Shown here one piece after another: positions 1-10,329 of a stretch of 64,000 bases of DNA. Location of the stretch: the NCBI RefSeq assembly GCF_050003625.1, contig NC_134398.1, positions 58,117,641 to 58,181,640 on the forward strand. Reading direction: 5' to 3'. The notes beneath the pieces were generated by a model that saw nothing but the letters and a program-made list of their open reading frames with translations, made no database searches and was not told where the DNA came from. Each line of letters begins with the position of its first letter. The stretch's first letter is position 1. Position numbers and translations under genes: made by a program. The DNA is from Haematobia irritans (taxonomy: Eukaryota > Arthropoda > Insecta > Diptera > Muscidae).

Positions 1-958
1 CCACATGTTCAAACATAAGGTTAATAGGGGCAAATTTTTCAAAATCGGGCGATACATATATGGGAGCTATATCTACATCTGAACCAATTTCGATGAAATT
101 TTGCACATACCGCTAGTACTATAGAGGACTAGATCAAGCGAACTTTGAGTAAGATCGGATAATAAATAAGGGTCCTATGGCCAAATTTGGGAAAATCGGG
201 CTATACATATAAATGGGAGCTGTATCTCAATCTGAACCGATTTTGACAATTTTTTGCACATATAGTTAGTGCTATAGAATATTAAATTTAGCCAACTTTA
301 AGTAAGATCGGTTGATAAAAAAGTCTTTATGGCCAAATTTAAAAAAATCGGGTGGTACATATATATGGGAATTATAGCTAAATCTGAACCGATTTCGATG
401 ATGTTTTGCACATTTAGTTAGTGCTATAGAAGATTACATTTAGCCAACTTTGAGTACGATCCGTCCATAAATAAGGGTTTATGACCTAATTTGGCAAAAT
501 CGGGCGATACATATATATGGGAGCTATATCTAAATCTGAACCGATTTCGATGAAACAGACTTAAAGGGTGATGCGGAAGGTTATTTTGTGGTAAATTTGA
601 CGACGATCGGTTAGTAAACGAGTGCAACGTGACCCCATTTGTCGAAATCGGGCGATACATATATATGAGAGATATATCTAAATTTGATCCGATTTCTTCC
701 AAATTCAATAGCGTTCATCCTTGTGTCCAAAAAACTCCCTGTACCAAATTTCATCAAAATCGGTTAATAATTGCGACCGGAATCCTGTGAACAACAAATA
801 CATGGGAAGACGGGCGGACACCAATCGCTAGATCGACTCAGGAGGTGATTCTGAGTAGATCGATATATATTTTATGGGGTCTAAAATCAATATTTCTGGT
901 AGACACGTTTTTTGGCAGATCAAACTTATTATACCCTGACCACTAGTGGTTTAGGGTA
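1..958 (+). repeat. DINE-1/HINE-like element, family C (left end outside window)
   Basis: Degenerate tandem units carry the core GGGAGCTATATCTAAATCTG followed by AACCGATTTC, and run up to a conserved tail. The tail has an ACGGGCGGACACC stretch, a GATCGACTCAGG box, ATATATTTTATGGGGTCT, and a terminal near-palindrome around TATACCCTGACC/GGTTTAGGGTATA. This tail layout matches the conserved end of Drosophila DINE-1/INE-1 elements, which is known family architecture; the assignment here is by recognition. The short ORF fragments on the minus strand come from the repeats and are not genes. Confidence 0.75.
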
Positions 959-1053
959 TAAAAAGTAAGTAAAGTCTAAAACCGAGTGGTATAAGTGTAA
1001 ATCGGGCGAAAGATATATATGAGAGCTATATCTAAACCTGAACAGATTTCCAA
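959..1053 (+). repeat. DINE family C head fragment
   Basis: Starts with AAGTAAGTAAAGTCTAAAAC, the family C head (compare the head at 41,885), and goes straight into one partial repeat unit (GGGCGAAAGATATATATGAG). It directly follows the tail of the previous element, so it is a truncated second copy in tandem. Confidence 0.55.
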
Positions 1054-1552
1054 CTCAGACTGTTCTTTCTTGGCGTTACATACAAATGCACAAACTTTTG
1101 AAATGGATACAAATGTGAAGATGTATACACAATGGGGAATATTTTGAAGAACAATAAAGCGATTTTCGCTGATTAATATTTGTTTTTGTGCTCTCTTCCA
1201 GAAATATAAAAAGGCAACCATCGTATACTAGTTCTTCAAATTTGAGAAAAGGAATTCCTTCACAAAAGCTTTCGTATGTGCCACAAGCCAGTAATAGAGG
1301 ATAAGGGTGGGTTTGCATCAGAGTTGATAAAGTTGACAGTTTTGTGCTTTTTTTTTTTTTTTTGATACATTTCGACTGCCAAAAGCATCGTGGCACGACC
1401 GCGAGCCATTTGGTACCTTTTCATCACAATTACTCTATATAGAGTTATCCTGTACTAAATGTGAACGTTTCTCAGATATCAACTCAACTCTAAAAATTAT
1501 AAATAGCAGACATTGAAGAAATAAGCATATTCCAAAATGAGGATATTTTAGT
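1054..1552. other. No recognisable feature
   Basis: AT-rich sequence with an oligo-T tract near 1,348-1,364. No coding region, RNA gene or repeat family was recognised. Confidence 0.5.
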
Positions 1553-2007
1553 TTTTATAAAATTTTGACAACATTTTTTACAGAAATAAAAATTTGATTA
1601 AACTTTCTGTAGAAATAAAATATTGACAAAATTTTCTATAGAAATAAAATTTTGACAAAATCTTCTATGAAAATTTTGTAAAACATTTATTTCTTGGAAA
1701 ATGTTGCCAAAATTTTATTTCTATAGAAAATTTTATCAAAATTGTATTTCTATAATAAATTTTGTCAAAATTTTATTCTTATAAAAAATTTTCCAAAATT
1801 TTATTTCCGTAGAAAATTTTGTAAACATTTTATTTCTACAAAAAATTTTGCCAAAATTTTATTTCTAAAAAAAATTTGGCAAGAATTTATTGCTATAGAA
1901 AATGTTATCAAAATTTTATTTGCATAGAAAATTTTGTCCAATTTTTCTTCTACAGGAAATTTTGTCAAATTTTTATTTTTATAGAAAATTTTGTTAAAAT
2001 TTTATTT
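1553..2007. repeat. 30-bp minisatellite array, part 1
   Basis: Tandem units of about 30 bp with core TCTATAGAAATAAAATTTTG then ACAAAATTTT. Near 1,690 the array changes direction and continues as the reverse complement. The unit is made of two near-palindromes (TCTATAGA and CAAAATTTTG). The same minisatellite recurs at 12.5, 19.0, 36.0 and 58.8 kb. Apparent ORFs with a 10-residue period, such as 1,742-1,927, are artefacts of it. Confidence 0.85.
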
Positions 2008-2781
2008 CTACACTATTAGAAAAATATGTTTTTCATATGTTCCGATATAAACAAAATGTGTTTCGGGCACAATTTTTAAACACAATACATTTATGTACAA
2101 ACATGTAATGTTCCTAAACTAACACAAAATGTTTGGGACACATATGTTAATATGTTAGAATATATTATGTTTGGGGCATGAATATTTCATAAAAATAATA
2201 TGTGTGAATGTAAACATATATAAATTTACAAATTTCGAGTAAACAGATATATGTTGGGATACTTTATTCAGAGAGCGACAGAGAGAGAGTTAGTATAGAG
2301 AAAGAAATAGAGATGGAAACCGGGAGGGTTGAATAAAAAGATATCAACATAACACAGCGAGAGAATGAAATGAGAGCAATTTCTGTGAAACCGCTTGTAT
2401 GTTGTTTCGGAAAACTGTTTCATGATAAGGTCAAAAATTTAATATGCTTAAGTCTAAATATTATTTAATTTGAATATTAGAATGAATATTCAGAACCAAG
2501 AAAATAGACATTTGAAAAAAACAGCATATTTGTATTACAGAAAAAGATGCGAAGAACTCAAAAATTTCGTGGAAGTGAAAATTATATGAGGGAATGAGCA
2601 CAATCTTCTTTGTGGAATTCATCCAAGCATAAACTATTTTTGGACCCAAAATGCTTCCAAACATATAATATGCTCACATAAAACGAACATATTAATGTTT
2701 CGGCAGTATCCAATAATATATGTGCTTCCTGCAAAATATGTTTGCAACATATGTTAGAGAAGCGATTTTTTTGAGGGTGTA
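2008..2781 (+). mobile_element. Nonautonomous element, CTACAC..GTGTA family
   Basis: Begins CTACACTATTAG and ends GCGATTTTTTTGAGGGTGTA. It contains the diagnostic internal words CATATGTTAATATGTTAGAA and GTATTACAGAAAAAG. It interrupts the 30-bp minisatellite, which resumes on the far side. It has no coding capacity. Related copies lie at 5,992-8,950, 13,595-14,562, 15,888-16,612 and 39,783-40,230. The superfamily is unknown because the target duplication is not clear. Confidence 0.65.
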
Positions 2782-3090
2782 TAAAAAAACAATTATAAAA
2801 TTTTTATTTCTGTAGAAAATTTTGTCAAAATTTCCTATAGAATAAAAATTGGACAAAATTTTCTGTAGCAATAAATTGTTGCCAAATTTTCTGTAGAAAT
2901 AAAATTTTTACAAAATTTTCTACGGAAATAAAATGTTGACAAAATTTATTATAGGAATAAAATTTTGACAAAATTTATTATAGAAATAAAATTTTGATAA
3001 AATTTTCTATAGAAATAAAATTTTTGAAAAAATTTCTAAGAAATAAATTGTTAATACTATTTCCTATGGAAATAAAATTTTGCTAAATAA
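2782..3090. repeat. 30-bp minisatellite array, part 2
   Basis: Continuation of the array broken by the 2,008-2,781 insertion, with at least one more orientation switch near 2,830. Units are more diverged than in the DINE-associated arrays. Confidence 0.8.
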
Positions 3091-4616
3091 CATTTTTTTT
3101 AGAAAATCGAAATAAAAAATTCCAAATCGGCCTAGATTTAAAAATACGTATACTTTTGCTATAGTCTTCAAATTTGATATTATGTAATTTTAGCACCTTT
3201 TGGTTTCGAAAAGTACATTTTTAATACATTTTTATTACTTTTTCGTCAACATCATTTATCATCCCTGGTTTGCATATATTCACCATTTTAACTCTTTGTC
3301 ACTTGTTACAATATTTTATAGTTAAAAGCTTTATTAAAACATTATGCATGGTACCCGTAGGATTATTACTGATCATATGTAAATTAGAACATAATATTCA
3401 TAACATATAAATAGTTACAAAGGAAGTTTAAATTAAACTTTTATATTAACCTTGATTGTAACGATATGTAAAACAACTAACAGCAACAAAACCCTAATTT
3501 TACTGTGAAACCCCAAAAAAGATAAAGTCTTATGAAATTTTAATTAAAATTATAATTGACAGGCAGGATAAGGAAAACCGGATTTAAATATTTTTGAACA
3601 ATGGAATACCTGCGGCAACACTACACAGGATAAATGAAAGGTTTATAACTGTAACTTAAATAGCAATATATTTATGAAGTTCAGAATGTTTCAAAGTCTG
3701 TAGTTTTGGTTTTTTTCCATGACTCTTGTGAAAGTGATTGTGGTTATGGTTTTATATAGAGAGTAACAAGCTAAAGCTATTTATTTAATTTGGTAAATGT
3801 TAACTTTGTTAATAAAACATTCACACTTACTGGCACAAATATATATTGCGGGTGCGTGTGTATCTATGTTTACACACAAAGGTGCGTGTATCTGAAAGAG
3901 ATTTGAGAATGTGGTTTTATTCTCAAATGAACATAAATCATTTTAACAATAAGATTTATAAAATCAAAATAAACGACTATATGAAATTCAACAACAACAG
4001 CACAAACGCTCACTCACACACACTTTAGTAAAGCATTCGACACTTAAATTAAATTAAATCAAAACCACATGAATTCACAAATACATTCATTTTTTGAACC
4101 TACACTTTTGTGGGTGAGGACAATTGAGAATGAATATGTATGAATTTATCAACAAAGACCACCCAGAGTGTCGCAAATAGATGTTAAAACATTTATTGTT
4201 GAAATGTATTTTGAAAAGAATAAAAACGAAAAATGGCCTCATGCCGAGCAAAGCATAAAGATGACCATAGTATTGGGCAGATAAATTAAATAATATTCCT
4301 GGTTATGAACTATTTAAAGCGGATATTAAACACATTGAAACGAACACACACACACATTCACAGTAAAATGAAGTCATAGGCCGATAAATAAAGCAATTAA
4401 TTCAAATTTTTTAAATCATTTGAGGAGGAAGAGGTGCTAATATTAGCGGAAATTTTATACATAGCGTAGTTGAAAATTTCTATACACATTTTATTAAATG
4501 GAAAAACATTTGATTATGTGAGAGCTTTATCATATTATGGATATATATGTAGAGAATATTAGTTGAACATGTTAATGGGCATAAATTATTTTAGTGCAGT
4601 AAAATTCAAGCTGATA
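3091..4616. other. No recognisable gene; AT-rich unique-looking DNA
   Basis: No supported ORF and no terminal repeats were found. A short ORF at 3,846-4,028 is rich in TG/CA dinucleotide sequence and has no recognisable domain. A short CA run lies near 4,340. Confidence 0.5.
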
Positions 4617-4975
4617 CACTGAAAACAGCATGATTTTGGTGCTGATCCCGAGCCAAAGAAGCGGAGATTTGAAGTAATGACACATTTAAAACACCATTGT
4701 CTTTTAGATTTGAGTTTTATGTATGTACTTGACTCTAGAAAACACATTTTAATTCATTCGATTTTACTTCTCGGACTTCTAGGATCAGTAGTTTTTATCC
4801 AATTTGCCTGCAATTGGAAATCTAGAGGAATTTTAGGACCATAAAGAAATCTAGAGGAATTTTAGGACTATCAGTCCATAGCCCACATATAGACCGATCT
4901 GCCGATTTTACTTCTTGGGTTCTAGAATCCGTAGTTTTTATCCCATTTGCCTGAATTTGGAAATCTAGAGGTTTT
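4617..4975. repeat. CACTGAAA-family MITE fragment followed by DINE B repeat fragment
   Basis: 4,617-4,745 starts CACTGAAAACAGCATG and has the family word GAGCCAAAGAAGCGGAGA, as in the full copies at 20,405 and 22,448. From about 4,746 the sequence is the DINE B unit (GTAGTTTTTATCC, TTTGCCTG, ATCTAGAGG, ATAGACCGATCT). It stops where DINE C begins at 4,976. Confidence 0.6.
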
Positions 4976-5920
4976 TGTACCCTTCACCACTACTGTGGTA
5001 CAGGGTATAATAAGTTTGTGCATTTATATGCAACGCTAAGAAGGCAAAATCTGAGACCCATCGTCTTGGAATTAAATTGTGAGTCGATCTGTTCTGTCTG
5101 TCTGTTCATGTATCTTTGTGTGTAAAGGACAATCGCTATTGATTTTGTGAAAAATTGGTTCAGATTTAGATATAGCTGCCATATATGTTTATAACCGATC
5201 TGGTCCTAACTGGAGTGTTTATCAACCGATCTTCTTCAAATTCCGTACATCCGAATATTTTATGAGTCTCGAAAAACTAGCAAAATATCAGCCAAATCGG
5301 TTCAGATTTAGATATAGCTCCCATATATATTTCGCCCGATATCCACTCATAATGTCCCAGAAGCCAGAGTTTTACTCAGCCAAATCGGTTCAGATTTAGA
5401 TATAGCTCCCATATATATTTCGCCCGATATCCACTCATAATGTCCCAGAAGCCAGAGTTTTACTCTGATTTGCTTACAATTTTGTACAAGGAGTAGAATT
5501 GATATTGTCGTCAATTGTGACAAATCTAGTTAAAATCGGTTCCGATTTAGATATAGGTCCCATATATAGCTTTCGCCCGATTTAGACTCATATCACCACA
5601 GAGGCCAAAGTTTACTACCGATTTGGCTGAAATTTTGCACAGAGTGTAGAACTGACATTCTACCAATGCTTTCTAAATTTGGTTAAAATCGGTTCAGATT
5701 TAGATATAGCTCCCATATATATCTTTCGTCTGATTTGTACTTATATGATCTCAAAAGCCAGAGTTTTGCCCTGATTTGCTTCAAATTCCAGGAGAACGTT
5801 TGATAGTATCGGTGTGTCAAATTTAGTTGAAATCCCATATATATCTTTGGCCCGATTTACACTCATATTACCATGGAGGCCAAAGTTATTCTCCCGTTTA
5901 CGTGAAATTTTGCAGAGAAA
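4976..5920 (-). repeat. DINE C, first part (split by the hAT at 5,921-13,341)
   Basis: The tail is at the left (GTACCCTTCACCACTACTG, then a TCTGTCTGTCTG run) and leads into 153-bp C units on the minus strand (GATATAGCTCCCATATATAT). The unit stops at TTTTGCAGAGAAA and picks up again at 13,342 with CAGAGAAAGCAGAAT, so the hAT landed inside this element. A near-exact duplication of part of a unit is visible at about 5,282-5,462. Confidence 0.8.
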
Positions 5921-6488
5921 CAAGGCCGTAGCCAGGATTTTAATTCGGGGGGGTTCAACTTAAAATAAAAATATTCATATAATCTCATGTGTACACTCTT
6001 AGAAATATATGTTTTTCATATGTTCCGATATAAACAAAATGTGTTTCGGGCACAATTTTAAAACACAATATATTTAAGTGCAAACATGTAATGTTCCTAA
6101 ACTAACACTAAATGTTTGGGACATCTATGTTAATATGTTAGAATATATTATGTTTGGGGCATGAATGTTTCATAAAAATCATATGTGTGAATGCAAACAT
6201 GTATAAATTTACAAATTTCGACTAAACATACATATGTAGTGATATTTTATTCAAAGCGACAGAAGAGAAAGAAATAGAGATGGAAACCGGGAGAGTTGAC
6301 AAAAGATATCAACATAACACAGCGAAAGAATGAAAAGAGAACAATTTCTGTGAAACCGCTTGTATGTTGTTTCAGAAAACTGTTTTATGATAAGGCAAAA
6401 AATTTGATATGCTTAAGTTTAAATATTATTTAATTTGAATAAAGATAATGGACATTCGGAACCAAGAGAATAGACATTTGAAAAAAAG

Positions 6489-7211
6489 CCTGTGTTTTCG
6501 CCTTGAGAGCAGCATTTTCTGTATGTGTGGACATGTGTTTTATTTATCATTTTGGCATTATGGGCACAATTTTACAATTTTTTTCTTGGTTCGTTAAAAG
6601 AAATGAGAGGTCTTCATAAAAATAACGAAAGGGCACTCTACTCTTTTTAGAGTTGGGACAGTAAAATGAAATAAGGAGGAAATAGTGAAAAATTACACAG
6701 TAAAATGTATAAAAACAAAGTTTAGTTCCTCTTTATTAATAAGTAGTCCAAGAGGAGTTGACGGACACCTTCAAATATAAAAGCGGGCATTAAGTTCGAG
6801 TTTTGCAGCTAAAACAATTTAAAAATTTTATTTTCTTTAAAATGAATTATTAAAAAAATAAAAGGCATTTTAGACCGATGGTGTTAAATGCTAGTAAAAA
6901 ACTGCTCACGCCTAAATAAATTTATATTTATATTATAAAATTATTTATGTATGTTTATACTCGACTCCACGTTCTTCCTTTGTAAGTTTTTGAATTCCTT
7001 CCAAATTTTAAAGTTTTGTACCAAAAACAGTTTTTTGTTACAAAATTGTTATTTTTGCAATAAAAAATAATATTTTATCCAAAAATCAGTCAAATTCGTT
7101 TATATCAAGCGCTGTTAATGACTATAAATCTTTAATAACCCACATTTCGAAGTTTTATTATAAAAATTTAATATAGTATAAATATAAACGTGTAAATTAA
7201 AAAAAAAAAAA
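6489..7211. other. Unrecognised AT-rich insert inside the CTACAC-family element
   Basis: No ORF, domain or terminal repeat was recognised. It ends in an oligo-A run directly before the DINE A head. Confidence 0.5.
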
Positions 7212-8358
7212 CAAGTATATACGGCCGCAAGTTCGGCCAGGCCGAATCTTATGTACCCACCACCATGGATTGCGTAGAAACTTCTACGAAAGACTGTCAT
7301 CCACAATCGAATTACTTGGGTTGTGGTATCTTAAAACTTCTTATTCCTGCATGGTTGTTGGATACCATATACTAACATCACGTACCAAATTTCAACCGAA
7401 TGGGAAGTATTTTGCTCTTCCAAGGGGCTCTGGAGGTCAAACCTGGGGATCGGTTTATATGGGGGCTATATATAATTATGGACCGATATCGACCAATTTT
7501 TGCATGGGAGTTTGAGGCCATATATTAACACCACGTACCAAATTTCAACTGAATCAGATGAATTTTGGTCTTCCAAGAGGTTCCGGAGTTGAAATCTGGT
7601 GATCGGTTTATATGGGGGCTATATATAATTATGAACCGATGTGGACCAATTTTTGCATGGTTGTTAGAGACCATATACTAACATCACGTACCAAATTTCA
7701 GCCGGGTCGGATGAAATTTGCTTCTCTTAGAGGCCTCGCAAGCCAAATCGGGGGATCGGTTTATATGGGGGCTATATATAATTATGGACCGATGTGGACC
7801 AATTTTTGCATGGTTGTTAGAGACCATATACTGACACCATGTACCAAATTTCATCCGGATCGGATGAAATTTGCTTCTCTTAGGGGCCTCGCAAGCCAAA
7901 TCGGGGGATCGGTTTATATGGGGGCTATATATAATTATGGACCGATGTGGACCAATTTTTGCATGATTGTTAGAGACCATATACTAACACCATGTACCAA
8001 ATTTCAGCCGGATCGGATGAAATTTGCTTCTCTTAGAGGCCTCGCAAACCAAATTTTGGGGTCCGTTTATATGGGGGCTATACGTAAAAGTGGACCGATA
8101 TGGCCCATTTGCAATACCATCCGACCTACATCAATAACAACTACTTGTGCCAAGTTTCAAGTCGATAGCTTGTTTCGTTCGAAAGTTAGCGTGATTTCAA
8201 CAGACGGACGGACGGACGGACGGACATGCTCAGATCGACTCAGAATTTCACCACGACCCAGAATATATATACTTTATGGGGTCTTAGAGCAATCTTTCGA
8301 TGTGTTACAAACGGAATGATAAAGTTAATATACCCCCCATCCTATGGTGGTGGGTATA
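7212..8358 (+). repeat. DINE-1/HINE-like element, family A, with 153-bp array
   Basis: The head is CAAGTATATACGGCCG with the subterminal hairpin TTCGGCCAGGCCGAA. The centre has tandem units spaced exactly 153 bp (ATGGGGGCTATATATAAT at 7,612, 7,765 and 7,918). The tail carries GACGGACGGACGG, ATATATATACTTTATGGGGT and the terminal CCATCCTATGGTGGTGGGTATA palindrome. A 235-residue ORF (7,612-8,319) runs through the array because 153 is divisible by three; a 98-residue ORF is also open on the minus strand. I regard the ORFs as repeat artefacts unless selection tests say otherwise. Confidence 0.85.
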
Positions 8359-8382
8359 AAAAACAACAAAAAAAAGTGTTCG

Positions 8383-8641
8383 GTCGGAGCAGGAATTGAA
8401 CCCACGACCCTTTGCATGCAAGGCAGACATGCTAGCCACTGCTCCACGTGGCAAACAAATGTATGTTTCTGTTAAATAATGTTATGTTTGCATGGGCTCG
8501 TGGGCGCTGCAAACTATGCTATATAAATGTAACTTATAACGATAATTATCTGCTGGTGACCATAACAGCTACGTAGCCCAGTGGATAGTGTGTTGGCTTA
8601 CAAACTTTATGGTACTCGGTTCGATTCTCCGTGCAGGCGAA
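8383..8641. repeat. Two tRNA-derived SINE heads, divergently oriented
   Basis: On the minus strand there is an A-box TGGAGCAGTGG (8,436-8,446) and a B-box GGTTCAATTCC (8,392-8,402). On the plus strand there is an A-box TAGCCCAGTGG (8,574-8,584) and a B-box GGTTCGATTCT (8,618-8,628), followed by an A-rich body. Both have Pol III internal promoter spacing, but the acceptor stems do not pair, so these are tRNA-derived and not functional tRNA genes. The same pair, with a similar spacer, recurs at 19,692-19,960. Confidence 0.7.
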
Positions 8642-9024
8642 AGGTAAAATTTAAAAAAATAAAAAAGTGAATAATTTCTTCAACATTATTTGTATTACAG
8701 AAAAAGGTGCCAAGAATTAAAATATTTCGTGGAAGTGAAAATAACGAGTATATTAGGGAATGAGCACAATCGTCTTTGGGAAAAATTCTTCCAAGCATAT
8801 AACATTTTTGGGCTCAAAATGTTTCCAAACATATAATATGTTCACATAAAACAAACATATTAATGTTTCGGCAGTATCCAATAATATATGTGCTTCCTGC
8901 AAAATATGTTTGGAACATATGTTAAAGAGGCGATTTTTTTTGAGGGTGTAGAAAATTGTATTTATGCATAGGTATGTATACAATATTTTTATACCCACCA
9001 CCATAGAATGGTGACGGGGATATA

Positions 9025-10329
9025 AAGGGTGATTCTTTTGAGGTTAGGATTTTCATGCATTAGTATTTGACAGATCACGTGGGATTTCAGACATGGTGTC
9101 AAAGAGAAAGATGCTCAGTATGCTTTGACATTTCATCATGAATAGACTTACTAACGAGCAACGCTTGCAAATCATTGAATTTTATTACCAAAATCAGTGT
9201 TCGGTTCGAAATGTGTTTCGCGCTTTACGTCCGATTTATGGTCTACATAATCGACCAAGTGAGGAAACAATTAATGCGATTGTGACCAAGTTTCGCACTC
9301 AGTTTACTTTATTGGACATTAAACCAACCACACGAATGCGTACAGTGGGTACAGAAGAGAATATTGCGTATGTTTCTGAGAGTGTTGCTGAAGACCGTGA
9401 AATGTCGATTCGTCGCCGTTCGCAGCAATTGGGTTTGTGTTATTCGACCACATGGAAGATTTTACGCAAAGATCTTGGTGTAAAACCGTATAAAATACAG
9501 CTCGTGCAAGAACTGAAGCCGAACGATCTGCCACAACGTCGAATTTTCAGTGAATGGGCCCTAGAAAAGTTGGCAGAAAATCCGCTTTTTTATCGACAAA
9601 TTTTGTTCAGCGATGACGCTCATTTCTGGTTGAATGGCTACGTAAATAAGCAAAATTGCCGCATTTGGAGTGAAGAGCAACCAGAAGCCGTTCAAGAACT
9701 GCCCATGCATCCCGAAAAATGCACTGTTTGGCGTGGTTTGTACGCTGGTGGAATCATTGGACCGTATTTTTTCAAAGATGCTGTTGGACGCAACGTTACG
9801 GTGAATGGCGATCGCTATCGTTCGATGCTAACAAACTTTTTGTTGCCAAAAATGGAAGAACTGAACTTGGTTGACATGTGGTTTCAACAAGATGGCGCTA
9901 CATGCCACACAGCTCGCGATTCTATGGCCATTTTGAGGGAAAACTTCGGAGAACAATTCATCTCAAGAAATGGACCGGTAAGTTGGCCACCAAGATCATG
10001 CGATTTGACGCCTTTAGACTATTTTTTGTGGGGCTACGTCAAGTCTAAAGTCTACAGAAATAAGCCAGCAACTATTCCAGCTTTGGAAGACAACATTTCC
10101 GAAGAAATTCGGGCTATTCCGGCCGAAATGCTCGAAAAAGTTGCCCAAAATTGGACTTTCCGAATGGACCACCTAAGACGCAGCCGCGGTCAACATTTAA
10201 ATGAAATTATCTTCAAAAAGTAAATGTCATGGACCAATCTAACGTTTCAAATAAAGAACCGATGAGATTTTGCAAATTTTAGGCGTTTTTTTTTTAAAAA
10301 AGTTATCAAGCTCTTAACAAATCACCCTT
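9025..10329 (+). mobile_element. DD41D Tc1/mariner element, apparently full length
   Basis: The 1,305-bp element begins AAGGGTGATT and ends AATCACCCTT, flanked by TA on both sides (9,023-9,024 and 10,330-10,331). The inner terminal regions differ (TCTTTTGAGGTTAGG versus TGTTAAGAGCTTG). It encodes one intact transposase ORF and has AATAAA about 25 bp after the stop. It inserted in the tail of DINE B. A 932-bp internally deleted sibling lies at 42,281-43,212. Confidence 0.9.
9138..10223 (+). CDS. Mariner-family transposase, DD41D type, intact ORF (361 aa)
   Basis: This would cut and paste the surrounding element by binding its terminal repeats and acting through a DDD triad with divalent metal. 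Residues 1-110 contain helix-turn-helix regions (LTNEQRLQIIEFYYQ at the start; STTWKILRKDLGV near 105). The catalytic domain shows FSDDAHFWLNG (first Asp), FQQDGATCHTA (second Asp) and CDLTPLDYFLWGY (third Asp). Counting from the second Asp to the Asp of TPLD gives 41 intervening residues, placing it in the DD41D (rosa/VISITOR-type) branch and not the DD34D of classical mariners. The start is the first ATG after the terminal region, and no stop or frameshift interrupts it. Against the sibling at 42,387-43,099 it has a few substitutions, for example Cys to Arg in the CTVW-GLYAGG motif and Glu to Asp in FSD(E/D)AHF. Activity is therefore uncertain. Confidence 0.92.
   Translation: MNRLTNEQRLQIIEFYYQNQCSVRNVFRALRPIYGLHNRPSEETINAIVTKFRTQFTLLDIKPTTRMRTVGTEENIAYVSESVAEDREMSIRRRSQQLGLCYSTTWKILRKDLGVKPYKIQLVQELKPNDLPQRRIFSEWALEKLAENPLFYRQILFSDDAHFWLNGYVNKQNCRIWSEEQPEAVQELPMHPEKCTVWRGLYAGGIIGPYFFKDAVGRNVTVNGDRYRSMLTNFLLPKMEELNLVDMWFQQDGATCHTARDSMAILRENFGEQFISRNGPVSWPPRSCDLTPLDYFLWGYVKSKVYRNKPATIPALEDNISEEIRAIPAEMLEKVAQNWTFRMDHLRRSRGQHLNEIIFKK

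Larger units (their letters stand above)
5992..8950 (+). mobile_element. CTACAC-family nonautonomous element, itself interrupted
   Basis: The left part (5,992-6,488) closely matches 2,008-2,520, and the right part (about 8,690-8,950) closely matches 2,520-2,781 and ends GATTTTTTTTGAGGGTGTAG. The middle, 6,489-8,690, holds unrecognised DNA, a DINE A and a pair of tRNA-like modules. The element sits within the 7.4-kb hAT. Confidence 0.65.

Noticed and set aside
7612..8319. 235-residue ORF as a protein-coding gene
   Set aside because: It is the readout of 153-bp tandem repeats in a DINE A plus its tail, is open on the other strand too, and has no start context or domain. Kept only as a finding to test.
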